A DNA stretch of 64,000 nt from Acetatifactor aquisgranensis (GTDB taxonomy: Bacteria; Bacillota; Clostridia; Lachnospirales; Lachnospiraceae): NCBI RefSeq assembly GCF_943193215.1, contig NZ_CALPDH010000028.1, forward strand, positions 14,461 through 78,460. The letters run 5' to 3'. Shown one piece after another: positions 8,672 to 17,700 of this stretch. A program made the translations under genes and the position numbers. The first letter of the stretch is position 1. Each line of letters begins with the position of its first letter. Under the pieces are notes generated by a model. It had not been told where the DNA came from and did no database searches. It saw only the letters and a program-made list of their open reading frames with translations.

Positions 8672-9519
8672 AATGCCTCACCTCGAATCATCATCATAAT
8701 CACTTCGTCAATGCTTCCCTTTATCACAGCAAGCTTCGGGTAGTTCTCGCTGTAGAACCGCTTCTGGTTCGTCAGACAGCTGTAGCCGAAGCTTTCTTTC
8801 CTGCTGCGCAGGATATAGCGCTTCTCTATGGTATCATAAAGGCTTTCATCCATCTTCAGCACCGCGTAATCGTCCAGCAGCACATCCGTTTCCTCGTGCA
8901 GGATAATCTTTCCCTCATGCATCATATAGATGTCGTCGCACAGGGTCTCCAGGTCGCCTGAGATATGGGAGCTGACCAGTATCGCCCGGTTCTCGTCCTG
9001 CTCCATGAATTCCCGGAGCAGCTCCAGCAGCTCATCCCTGGCCACCACATCCAGGCCCGCGGTAGGCTCATCCAGTACCAGCAGCCGGGCCCTGTGGGAA
9101 ATGGCCGTCAGGACTTTCAGTTTCGCTTTCATGCCCGTAGAGAATTCCTTGATCTTCTGATTGTCGGGAAGCCCGAACTTCCTGACCTGTTCCAGAAAAA
9201 AAGGCTTGTCGAAATGGGCATAGAGACCGTCCATGACGGGAATGATGTCCCTGACGGTCAGATAGCCGCTGAAGCCGGCATTGGACAGCACCACGCCCAG
9301 CTCCTGCTTATCCTTTGTCCCGAAAGCCCGGCTGTCCTTTCCCAGAATCCTGATGTCCCCTCCGTCCGGGGAAATCAGCCCCAGAACAGCCTTGAACGTG
9401 GTACTCTTTCCGGCGCCGTTCTGCCCCACCAGCCCGGTCACGCAGCCTGGCCGAATCTCCATAGAACAGTCCAGCTGGAATGTGCCGTAGCTTTTTCGTA
9501 AATTTTCAATTCGCAACAT
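8668..9519 (-). CDS. ABC transporter ATP-binding protein (YtrB/BcrA-like)
   Basis: 283-residue ATPase with Walker A GQNGAGKS at 32-39, a signature reading FSTGMKAKL in place of LSGGQ (common in this export subfamily), and Walker B LLVLDEPTAGLD with the switch His in ILVSSHISGD. The last 70 residues form the C-terminal extension typical of ABC-2 exporters. Encoded 3 nt after the GntR regulator and overlapping its permease, so the three genes act as one autoregulated export module. Confidence 0.9.
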   Translation of the reverse strand: MLRIENLRKSYGTFQLDCSMEIRPGCVTGLVGQNGAGKSTTFKAVLGLISPDGGDIRILGKDSRAFGTKDKQELGVVLSNAGFSGYLTVRDIIPVMDGLYAHFDKPFFLEQVRKFGLPDNQKIKEFSTGMKAKLKVLTAISHRARLLVLDEPTAGLDVVARDELLELLREFMEQDENRAILVSSHISGDLETLCDDIYMMHEGKIILHEETDVLLDDYAVLKMDESLYDTIEKRYILRSRKESFGYSCLTNQKRFYSENYPKLAVIKGSIDEVIMMMIRGEAL

Positions 9520-9522
9520 AAG

Positions 9523-9894
9523 TCATCCCTCCAAAATCAATTCAAATAAGCTCCTGATGTCCTCATCGCTTATTCCGTATCTCCTGCCTTTCTGGACGGC
9601 CATCTCCAGATCCGCCTCCAGCTCCTTTTTCTGCTCCTCCAGCAAAAGTCCGGCATTTACCGCCGCCACGTAGGTCCCCTTGCCGTGGACAGTGACGGCA
9701 AAGCCCTCCTCCTCCAGGCTGTCGTAGGCCTTTTTCACAGTCAGGGCGCTGATTTTCAGCTCCTTGGAGAGCACCCGGACAGAGGGCAGATTATCGTTCT
9801 CTTTCAATTCCCCGCCGCGGATCAGGGTCTTGATCTGGTCCGTGACCTGTTCATAGATCGGAACCATGGAAGAACTGTTTATTATTATGCGCAT
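9523..9894 (-). CDS. GntR-family (YtrA subfamily) transcriptional regulator
   Basis: 123-residue repressor: winged HTH (PIYEQVTDQIKTLIRGGEL through LPSVRVLSKELKISALTVKKAYDSLEEEG) plus the short helical dimerisation tail of the YtrA subfamily, with no large ligand-binding domain. The start MRIIINSS is preferred because GAGGAGGAAAG precedes it; a start 12 codons upstream would read through this site. The gene is first in an operon with an ABC-2 exporter, and its promoter is embedded in a perfect inverted repeat, so negative autoregulation is likely. Confidence 0.92.
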   Translation of the reverse strand: MRIIINSSSMVPIYEQVTDQIKTLIRGGELKENDNLPSVRVLSKELKISALTVKKAYDSLEEEGFAVTVHGKGTYVAAVNAGLLLEEQKKELEADLEMAVQKGRRYGISDEDIRSLFELILEG

Positions 9895-9911
9895 TTCTCT
9901 TTCCTCCTCGC

Positions 9912-9960
9912 AAACAGTATATAACAGCATATATCTGTTGTCAAGTGTTATATACTGTTT
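9912..9960 (-). promoter_or_regulatory. GntR operon promoter with 15-bp inverted-repeat operator
   Basis: Two perfect 15-bp arms, AAACAGTATATAACA at 9912-9926 and its complement at 9946-9960, separated by 19 bp. On the minus strand a consensus promoter sits within: -35 TTGACA (9939-9944), 17-bp spacer, -10 TATACT (9916-9921). One arm covers the -10 and the other abuts the -35, so a regulator bound to both would block RNA polymerase. The arms fit the AT-rich palindromes bound by YtrA-type regulators. Confidence 0.85.
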
Positions 9961-10009
9961 ATCCGAAAAATTTTTTTAGGAGCCTTTTCATCGAAAAAGC
10001 CCCTCTTTT

Positions 10010-10480
10010 TCACTTCCCATCCAGGCCGCGCCGAATCATCTCGTCCACCATGCCTCTGCGGAGCTCGCGGAGGCGGCTGATATCCTCCCGTATGCCGTCT
10101 TTCATGCCTCTGTTCATCCACCCCATGACCATGCCGAAGCATTCCTGTCTGTAAAAGCAAATCATCAGTTCCCTGTCTTCCTCCCGCACAGGCTTATCCG
10201 CGAAAATCGCCCCGGCATAGGCGGACACCACATGCTGGCAGACTTTCCACAGATACTGCTCAAAAATATCCCTGTTCACGGAATTATAGATATGTAAGAT
10301 GGCCCGGCGGTTCTTTGTGGCGAACTCCAATGCCGCATTCAGGCAGGTCTCCAGGGAGTCGATTGCCGGGTACTCCGCTATTAAATCAGGCATTGTCTTC
10401 ATCTCCTCAAGTATATCGGGCAGCAGGGACTGTCCTGTTTCCTTATGATTATATGATAGGAAAGCGGTTTTTGCAACCAT
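10010..10480 (-). pseudogene. TetR-family effector domain lacking the HTH
   Basis: 156-residue helical protein (LETCLNAALEFATKNRRAIL, YLWKVCQHVVSAYAG, ELMICFYRQECFGMVMGWMN, RRGMVDEMIRRG) that reads like the ligand/dimerisation domain of TetR/AcrR regulators with a C-terminal domain of the TetR_C type. The N-terminal DNA-binding domain (about 50 residues) is absent, and nothing resembling it lies in the roughly 100 bases before the next promoter region. GGGGGAGAA precedes the ATG, so the piece could still be translated. Probably a relic of the regulator of the decayed MMPL locus. Confidence 0.55.
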
Positions 10481-10595
10481 TTCTCCCCCACAGGGTTGCG
10501 CCTGCCCGGTTGCGCTGTCAAACCCGCCGTTTGCGCAAACACTGTTAAGATTCCGGCTTTTTATCCGATACAGAATTCAGAACCGAAAGGATGTG

Positions 10596-11411
10596 ATGAC
10601 AATCAGGGTTGCAATCTGCGATGATGAACCGAATATCAGAAGCCTGCTGGCCAGCCTGGTGCGGCGGCAGGATGAAACATGCGAAATCACGGAATATGGG
10701 GATTCCCAGACCTATCTGTCGGACAGGCAGGCGCATGATCTGCTGTTTCTGGACATAGAACTGGGCGGCGGGACGGCGCAGGATTCCGGGAGCGGCGGAG
10801 AAACGGGCAGCGGAGCCGGGGCCGGTTCCATGAATGGCATGGAGCTGGCCCGGAGGCTGCGGCAAATGCCTTTAAGCAGCCAGCCTCTCATCATTTTTGT
10901 CACAGGCTATGACAGCTATGTGTACCAGGCCTTTGACGTGGAGGCTTTCCAGTATCTGGTCAAACCTGTAAATCAGGCGCGCTTCGCGGAGACGTTCCGG
11001 CGGGCAGCGGAAAGAATTGCCGCCGCGGAAAAGCAGCGCCGAAGCACATTGGTCATCCAGACCGGCAGCACCAGCCGGACGGTGCCCCTGCAGGATATCT
11101 ACTATGTGGAGAGCCAGGGCCATAAGCTTCTGTTGCATTTAAAGGAGGGAAACCTGGAATACTATGGAAAGATCAGCCAGCTGGAACAGGAACTGCAGGG
11201 ACAATTTTCCCGTATCCACAAGGGCTATCTCGTGAATCTTTCTTATGTGGAGGAATACAGCCGCAACCAGGCCGCGCTGGCAAATGGTGAAAAACTGATT
11301 GTTTCAAAGCGTAAATACGATGATTTTGTAAAGACACACTTACGGTTCCTGCAGAGTCAGACAGCATTGGCATCAAAATCCTTGCCCGTCGGAGATTCGG
11401 AATCTGCATAA
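10596..11411 (+). CDS. LytTR-family response regulator
   Basis: 271-residue regulator: receiver domain with Asp8-Asp9 acid pair, acceptor Asp53 (LLFLDIEL) and Lys in YLVKPVN, followed by a LytTR DNA-binding domain (IYYVESQGHKLLLHLKEG, FSRIHKGYLVNLSYVEEY, VSKRKYDDFVKTHLRFL). The ATG at 10596 is chosen over the GTG at 10593 because AAAGG is better spaced. Odd: a glycine/serine-rich insertion of about 20 residues (roughly 57-79) between the acceptor strand and the MNGMELAR helix. It pairs with the GHKL kinase 26 nt downstream, an AgrA/AgrC-like arrangement. Confidence 0.92.
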   Translation: MTIRVAICDDEPNIRSLLASLVRRQDETCEITEYGDSQTYLSDRQAHDLLFLDIELGGGTAQDSGSGGETGSGAGAGSMNGMELARRLRQMPLSSQPLIIFVTGYDSYVYQAFDVEAFQYLVKPVNQARFAETFRRAAERIAAAEKQRRSTLVIQTGSTSRTVPLQDIYYVESQGHKLLLHLKEGNLEYYGKISQLEQELQGQFSRIHKGYLVNLSYVEEYSRNQAALANGEKLIVSKRKYDDFVKTHLRFLQSQTALASKSLPVGDSESA

Positions 11412-11437
11412 TCCGGGAGGCAGATGCAGGAACCCAA

Positions 11438-12880
11438 ATGACCAAAACGGAGGAACCCTTGCAGGAGACCACTTTCATACTGCTGCACCAGATAGTCACA
11501 GGAATCGAGGCGTTTCTGTACGCGGCCTGCCTGGCAGCTTTTCTCAGGCCATTCATGAGCGGCGGGACAGAGGCTTTGGGAAGTATACGCAAAAAATCCC
11601 TTTTCGTGTTCTTCGACTATTCTTCCGTCTTCCTTATGGGCATGCTGCTCCCCGGCCACGGCACCTTGTACATGATGCTGGTGACGGCTCTGCTGATAGC
11701 TGCTTCAAGGTATCTGGGCATAGAGCGGAAGCTTCTGTTCCTTTTGAGCGTGCTCTTTTACTGTATCCGGCATCTGAGCCTGATGGTCACCCAAAGCGCG
11801 GACTATTTTTCCAATCGGCTCTTCCTGCTGGATGCGGATACGCCGGAAAAGGTCTTCCTGGGCGCGTCATATAACTACCTGCTCACCGACGGGCTTATGT
11901 TCCTGTGCTTTGCGATCATGCTCCACGGGCTGGCCCGGCAGTTCCGAAAACAGGCGCTGACGCTGCATGTCAGAGAATTGTGCTACCTGCTTCTGACGCC
12001 GGTAACAGGCATCCTGTTCGTGAACATCACCCTGCGGTTCCTCCTCATAGCGGACGGGACTTCCATCTTCCAGCTCTACAAGCAGGTTCCGGCGGCGGTC
12101 TGCATCGTGCCCCTGCTGTCCTTTCTGTTCTACGCAGGAACGCTGGCCGCAATCGCCGTCTGCCAGAAGACCGTCCTCCTCCAGGAAGAACGGGGCAAGC
12201 ACTTCGCGGAACAGCAGCAGCTGGCCGCCATTCAGGAACGGCTGGTCCAGATGGAGCAGATTCATGACGGCATACGCCGGATGAAGCACGAGATGCGGGG
12301 CCATATGGCCAACATCAAAGGCCTTGCGGAAAAGGGCTGCTATGAGGACATGGAACGGTATATCGCCAGGATGGATGAAAACATGCAGGTATTTGAATTC
12401 ACTGTCTCCACAGGCAATGCCGTCACGGATGTAATCGTCAATGACAGGCAAAGGGCCGCTGCCAGGCTGGGCATCGACTTCAGCGCGGACTTCATCTGCC
12501 CGCCCCCGGAGGGGTATGATGTCTATGACATCGGCATCATCCTGAACAATCTGCTGCAGAATGCCCTGGAGGCCTGCGAAAAGACTGAGGCGGGCCAAAG
12601 ATATATCTCCCTCTCCGGCAGGAAGAAAAATCGGTTCTACCTGATAGAAGTACGGAACTCTTTCGATGGGAATGTGACCTTCCATCCCCGGACCGGTCTT
12701 CCCGTTTCCTCCAAGGAGGCACGTCCGGAAACCGGTTCTGCCATGTCCGCTGTTCTCCACGGCATCGGCTTGTCCAATGTGAAGCGGGAGGCGGAAAAGT
12801 ATCGGGGAAACGTTGATATCAAAACGGAAGGGCATGAATTCCAGGTAACGGTGCTGCTGCAGGAAAACCCCGCAGTCTGA
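11438..12880 (+). CDS. GHKL-type sensor histidine kinase (AgrC/LytS-like)
   Basis: 480 residues: about six to seven membrane helices in the first 245, then a cytoplasmic kinase core. The phospho-acceptor motif reads KHEMRGHMANI with His284, matching the RHDxxNH box of AgrC-type kinases. The N-box is NNLLQNALEACE and the G-box HGIGLSNVKREAEKY; the D-box region is reduced, as in GHKL members. Cognate kinase of the LytTR regulator just upstream. A polytopic sensor of this type often detects a peptide, but no precursor or AgrB-like processing gene is visible nearby. Confidence 0.9.
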   Translation: MTKTEEPLQETTFILLHQIVTGIEAFLYAACLAAFLRPFMSGGTEALGSIRKKSLFVFFDYSSVFLMGMLLPGHGTLYMMLVTALLIAASRYLGIERKLLFLLSVLFYCIRHLSLMVTQSADYFSNRLFLLDADTPEKVFLGASYNYLLTDGLMFLCFAIMLHGLARQFRKQALTLHVRELCYLLLTPVTGILFVNITLRFLLIADGTSIFQLYKQVPAAVCIVPLLSFLFYAGTLAAIAVCQKTVLLQEERGKHFAEQQQLAAIQERLVQMEQIHDGIRRMKHEMRGHMANIKGLAEKGCYEDMERYIARMDENMQVFEFTVSTGNAVTDVIVNDRQRAAARLGIDFSADFICPPPEGYDVYDIGIILNNLLQNALEACEKTEAGQRYISLSGRKKNRFYLIEVRNSFDGNVTFHPRTGLPVSSKEARPETGSAMSAVLHGIGLSNVKREAEKYRGNVDIKTEGHEFQVTVLLQENPAV

Positions 12881-12952
12881 GGCAGGCTTAACGCCATTCG
12901 CGGGTATGGGAGCACCTGGCGATTCCCCGGATAAGGGGAGAAAGGAGAGAAT

Positions 12953-13456
12953 ATGTATTTTAATGATTTCAGCATCAAAGAAGTGAACGCGTATTACGCC
13001 CGCAGGGGCGGCAGTCAGATGGCGAATATCGGCGGCCGTGCCAACATGGTCAGTTTCTCAGGCCTGATGGAGCAGGCTGCAGCCGCAAGGCGGGCCAGTG
13101 CCGCGGCCCGGACAGAAAGCGGGGCCCAAGGTTCCCAGGCGGCACAGAATACATCACGGACATCCCGTGCGCATTCCGCTCTGTACAGCAAAACTGCGCA
13201 GACACATTCTGCGACAGAAAATAGGGCAACCCAGAAGACAGATGCATCTTCATCAGGGGACGCTTCTACACCGCCTGCTGCCTCCGGCGACAGCAATATC
13301 TGCTGTGAACAGTGCCATGCTGCCAATCAGCTGATGCTCCAGATGATGTCCCGGAACCTGTATTCCCAGAGCGCTCTGGGATATCCGCTCACAGGATATG
13401 GCTCATGGACGGCCTATCAGAACATGGCGAACATGCTCGGCAACACTCTGTTCTGA
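12953..13456 (+). CDS. Hypothetical Ala/Ser-rich protein
   Basis: 167 residues, no family recognised. AAAGGAGAG precedes the ATG, so translation is likely. Residues 1-35 (MYFNDFSIKEVNAYYARRGG and after) look ordered; about 40-110 are low-complexity Ala/Ser/Thr/Gln; the end holds a NICCEQCHAANQLMLQMMSR motif and a Tyr/Gly-rich tail. No signal peptide or membrane helix. It follows the LytTR two-component pair by 72 nt, ends in a terminator and may be part of that unit. Function unknown. Confidence 0.65.
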   Translation: MYFNDFSIKEVNAYYARRGGSQMANIGGRANMVSFSGLMEQAAAARRASAAARTESGAQGSQAAQNTSRTSRAHSALYSKTAQTHSATENRATQKTDASSSGDASTPPAASGDSNICCEQCHAANQLMLQMMSRNLYSQSALGYPLTGYGSWTAYQNMANMLGNTLF

Positions 13457-13460
13457 CAAA

Positions 13461-13479
13461 AGGGGGCATTCCGCCCCCT
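13461..13479. terminator. Bidirectional terminator between convergent genes
   Basis: Hairpin AGGGGGC (13461-13467), 5-nt loop, GCCCCCT (13473-13479). On the minus strand it overlaps the stop codon of the AI-2E exporter gene and is followed by TTTTGT; on the plus strand the T-run is weaker. Confidence 0.75.
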
Positions 13480-14753
13480 TACAGTTTCTTTCCCATCTTC
13501 TTTCCGGTATTCCTGCCAGCCGGATTTTTCTTTTCCATTTTTTTCTCTTCCACGCTGCCTGGTAATTTCCCGCTCCCTGTCTCCGCATCAGCTTCTTTCT
13601 TCCGCACTGCCGGGACCCCATTTCTGGCATTCCGGCTGTTCACGCTCTCCCTAAGCAGCGCATAGCAGGAGGATGTCAGCGGGATGAAGAACAGCATCCC
13701 TGAAATCCCGAACAGGCTGCCGCCTAAGCTGACCGCCATCAGTACCCAGATAGCGGGCAGTCCCACGGAATTCCCCACCACTTTCGGATATATCAGGTTC
13801 CCCTCTATCTGCTGCAGCACCAAAAACAGGATGACGAACCACAGCGCCTGCAGCGGATTGTCAATCAGAATCAGAAAAGCTCCCACAGCGCAGCCGATGA
13901 ACGCGCCCACGATAGGAATCAGCGCAGTGAACGCAATCAGCACTCCCACCATCAACGCATACGGCATCCTGAACAACGTCATGCTCACCACAAACATGGT
14001 GCCCAGAATCACTGCCTCCAGACATTGCCCGGTGATGAAACTGCTGAAATTCTTATATAAAAGGCTGCAGATTTCCAGCACCTTAGTTCCCACCGCCTCC
14101 GGCAGATAGGCCGAGAGAATCCGCCGTCCCTGGTCCTCCAGCCTTTCTTTCTGGGCCAGAATATAGATAGCGAAGATAAACGATATCACCACGTTCACGA
14201 TACCCGATATGATGCCGCTGGCCACGCTGACCGTGGAATTCAACACATCCCCGGCACCGTTTTTCAGGAAGTCGATGATGCTGTCCAGCACGGAATCCCA
14301 TTTAATCTCCGTCAGTTCCAGCCTGTCTACCTGCTCCGTCAGCTCCGGATAATCTTTCATCAGCTGATTCAGGCTTTCCACTACCCTGTCGGTAAAGCCG
14401 GGAATCTTCTGGCCGATTTCAGTGGCAGTCTCCACCACCTGGGGCACTACCGTTCCTACCACCACGGCTATCACCACTATCAAAGATACGATGGCGAGCA
14501 CAAGGCACAAGGGTCTCTTGGCTTTCCCGGCGTTTTTCCCTCTCCAGCGTCCAAGCAGATTCTCCTCAAAAGCCCTCATGGGGATGTTCAGCACGAATGC
14601 CATGACCCCGCCCACCAGAAACGGCGATATGATGCCAAAGAAAAAAGCGATTCCCCGGAATACCGTCTCGCTGTATATGACCGCCAGCACCAGCAGCGCC
14701 GCCAATATCATCAAATGTCTTATTTGTCTTATTTTTCCTTTGCTGAATTCCAT
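13479..14753 (-). CDS. AI-2E family transporter (UPF0118/YtvI-like)
   Basis: 424-residue polytopic membrane protein. It starts with two helices (HLMILAALLVLAVIYSETV, GIISPFLVGGVMAFVLNIPM), followed by an extracytoplasmic segment, then FISFIFAIYILAQKE and the conserved GFLIxxALxxIPxxG-like stretch seen here as GVLIAFTALIPIVGAFIG. Family members export AI-2-like or other small molecules, or act as Na+/H+ antiporters; the substrate here cannot be told. The C-terminal 55 residues are a highly basic Lys/Gly/Glu tail. AGGAGG overlaps the end of the hybrid kinase gene, so it is probably the last gene of that operon. Confidence 0.85.
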   Translation of the reverse strand: MEFSKGKIRQIRHLMILAALLVLAVIYSETVFRGIAFFFGIISPFLVGGVMAFVLNIPMRAFEENLLGRWRGKNAGKAKRPLCLVLAIVSLIVVIAVVVGTVVPQVVETATEIGQKIPGFTDRVVESLNQLMKDYPELTEQVDRLELTEIKWDSVLDSIIDFLKNGAGDVLNSTVSVASGIISGIVNVVISFIFAIYILAQKERLEDQGRRILSAYLPEAVGTKVLEICSLLYKNFSSFITGQCLEAVILGTMFVVSMTLFRMPYALMVGVLIAFTALIPIVGAFIGCAVGAFLILIDNPLQALWFVILFLVLQQIEGNLIYPKVVGNSVGLPAIWVLMAVSLGGSLFGISGMLFFIPLTSSCYALLRESVNSRNARNGVPAVRKKEADAETGSGKLPGSVEEKKMEKKNPAGRNTGKKMGKKL

Positions 14754-14758
14754 ACTCT

Positions 14759-17700
14759 TTAGCCTCCTGTTTTATCCTTTTCATTTTTACCACGGAGGAT
14801 TTCATCCAGGGTCTGATACAGCTTATCCACTTCCACCGGCTTGGACAGATGTCCGTTCATGCCGCATTCCACAGATTTTTTCAAATCATCATCAAAGGCA
14901 TTGGCCGACATGGCTACAATCGGTATGGTCCGGCAATCCTCCCTGTCCATGCCGCGGATTGCGCGGGTTGCATCCAGGCCGTCCATCACCGGCATCATGA
15001 TATCCATCAATATCACATCATAGGTGCCGGGGGGCGTGGAGCGGATGCGCTCTACAGCTTCCTTTCCATTAAAGACACAGTCTACCGTGAAATTCCTCTC
15101 TTCCAGCAGGCTTTGGGCAATCTCCACATTGATTTCATTGTCCTCCACCACCAGAACCCGATAGCCGTCAAAAGAAATCTCCTCACGCTGCCCGTCATCC
15201 TCTACACACTCTCCCAGCGCAAGATATACCTGGAAACCAAACCTGCTGCCTTTTCCCACCTCGCTGTCCAGCCGGATGCTGCTCCCCATCATCTGCACCA
15301 GGCGGCTGCTGATGGAAAGCCCCAGCCCCGTCCCCTGCTGTTTCGAGGGGTTCCTGTCGGTGGACTGCTCAAAGGAGCGGAACACCCTCTCCCTGTCCTC
15401 CTCCGGGATACCGATTCCCGTATCCTGCACCGCAAATGAAATCAGAGCATTCCCATCCACAGTTTCTCTCTCCTGTATGGTCAGCGTTATCTTCCCCCCG
15501 GCAGGCGTGAACTTCACCGCATTCCCCAGCAGATTGATCAGCACCTGGCTGATCCTCATCCTGTCTGCCGCCAGCCAGCGGTGCGTCAGGCTGATTTCCT
15601 GCACAAATTCAATCCCCTTCGCCACCGCCTGAGGCATTATCAGTTCCCTTATAGTATCCAGCATCTCCTGCATGTCGAAATCATATTTCTCTAATTTCAT
15701 TTTTCCGCTTTCGATTTTGGACATATCCAGGATGTCGTTGATCAGTCCCAGCAGGTACCCGGAGGAGGACTGTATCTTCTGCAGACAGTCCGTGATCCGC
15801 TCCTGGCTCTGATTCTGGTGCAGCGCAATCTCCGTCATGCCAATGATACCGTTCATGGGAGTCCGTATCTCATGGCTCATGCGGGACAGGAATTCCGACT
15901 TAGCCTTGCTGGCGATATCATGCTGTTGCTGGTTCATCTGGCTCTGTATGACACTGCCGAGCTCTGCCAGATTCTGATATTCCTCCTGGGATTCCAATAG
16001 CGCCTGTTCCATACCCAGGATACAGATATTTCCCATATAATTGCCATTATCATACATGGGCAGCGCCAGACCATACTGCCCCGGCGCGATGCTCAGGAAA
16101 GTCTGCAGCATTTCCCGGCGGCTGTCCTCCTCGGAAAACCATTTCATCTTTTCCTGCCCCAGCCAGCCGCAGAAAGCCGCCCTGTCCTCTTCCTTATATT
16201 TTCTCACATTCTCCGACACGGCGCTGCCGTCTCTATGCCACTGGTACTCCAGATAATTCGAAGAAAAATCCGCCCGCAGCACAGATACCTGTGCTGCCTC
16301 CGCCCGATAGAGCCTGCCGATCTTCCGCAGCATCAAAGTCATCTGGGCCGGGAAATCCGCTCCCTTTCCAAACAGATTCAGCGCTATCGATACCAGGCTG
16401 ACATCTTCGCCATAGTCCAGGCTGTTGACCTCCCGTCCCTGCAGCTCCGGAAGCCTTTCCCGCTCCGGCTTCGGAATATCCTCGTAAAAGATGTATGCTC
16501 CCTCTCTATCGGGAATCGCTCTCATCCTGGCCAGCTTCGCCATGCAAATCAGGGTCTCCGCCGTCTGTTCTCTTCCCCCGCAGGCCACACCTGCGCGTAT
16601 ATCCACAATGAAACGCTCCCTGTCAAAGACTGACGCGGCCTTTCCCAGCAGATTCTCCGTCCATTCCCCGGCTCTCTGCCTGTCCGCGTTTGCCAGCCAT
16701 ATGGCGAACTCATCTCCGTCCAGACGCAGCGCCACTGTCTCCTGCCGTTCCTGCACGGCATATGCCCGGCAGCAGTCGCGGGTCAGGCCTCCCAGCTCTT
16801 CCAGTATCATATCTCCAAATACGATACCGTTTTTCTCATTGCATTCTTTCAGCTGGCCCACGAACAGAGTCACCATAGCGCCTCGATGCCCGCATGTGCT
16901 CCTGCATATTTCCAGCTGTTCCAGACCGGCGCTGAAAGTATACAGTCCCGTGATGCCGTCCGTGGCATTTCTTCTGCGCTGCCTGGCCTCCTTTTCTTTC
17001 TGTTCCTGGATATCCCGGATACTGCCCACCATCTTCCACCGTCTGCCATCCGTGTCGTAGACCACCTTGCCGGAAATTGCCACCCACAGATAGTCCGAAT
17101 CCTCGGGCCATTTCATCCGGAATTCCGCATACATTTTATCTTCCCTGCTCTGCAGGGCCTTAATGGCCGCCGCCCTGTCCGCTTCATATATGTACTCGGA
17201 AGCGATGAATCCGCTCTCGGAATCCCTGCACTGCCATTGTCCGCTCATCGTCTCATGATTCACGATATCCAGTATATGGTTCTGCATATCATAGGAAAAG
17301 AACAAATCCTTGGAGGATTCCAGCGCCACCCGGTAACGCTCCTTTTCCTCCAAAAGGATGTTCTCGGCCTCTTTCTGCTGCTCCAGCAGATTTTTCACCA
17401 CATCATACAGGGCATCTATCTCCAGGATATTCGACGGCCTGAACTCCTGAAGCCCCTCTCTTCCGTGGCTGATACACTGCATCAGCTGCTGGACCGGTCT
17501 CGTCAGAAACCTGACCAGAATGTAAATACCGAACACTCCGAAAATCAATCCGATGAGAATGGCGATCACCAGCCAGAGGTAGAGCTGACGGCTCATCCCA
17601 AAAAGGTCCTCTTCTGTATCCAGGCCTAAGAGCACCCACTCCGTGTTCTCATAGGGAACATTGTTGCTGTACAGCCTCAGCGGACAGGCCACCGCATAGA

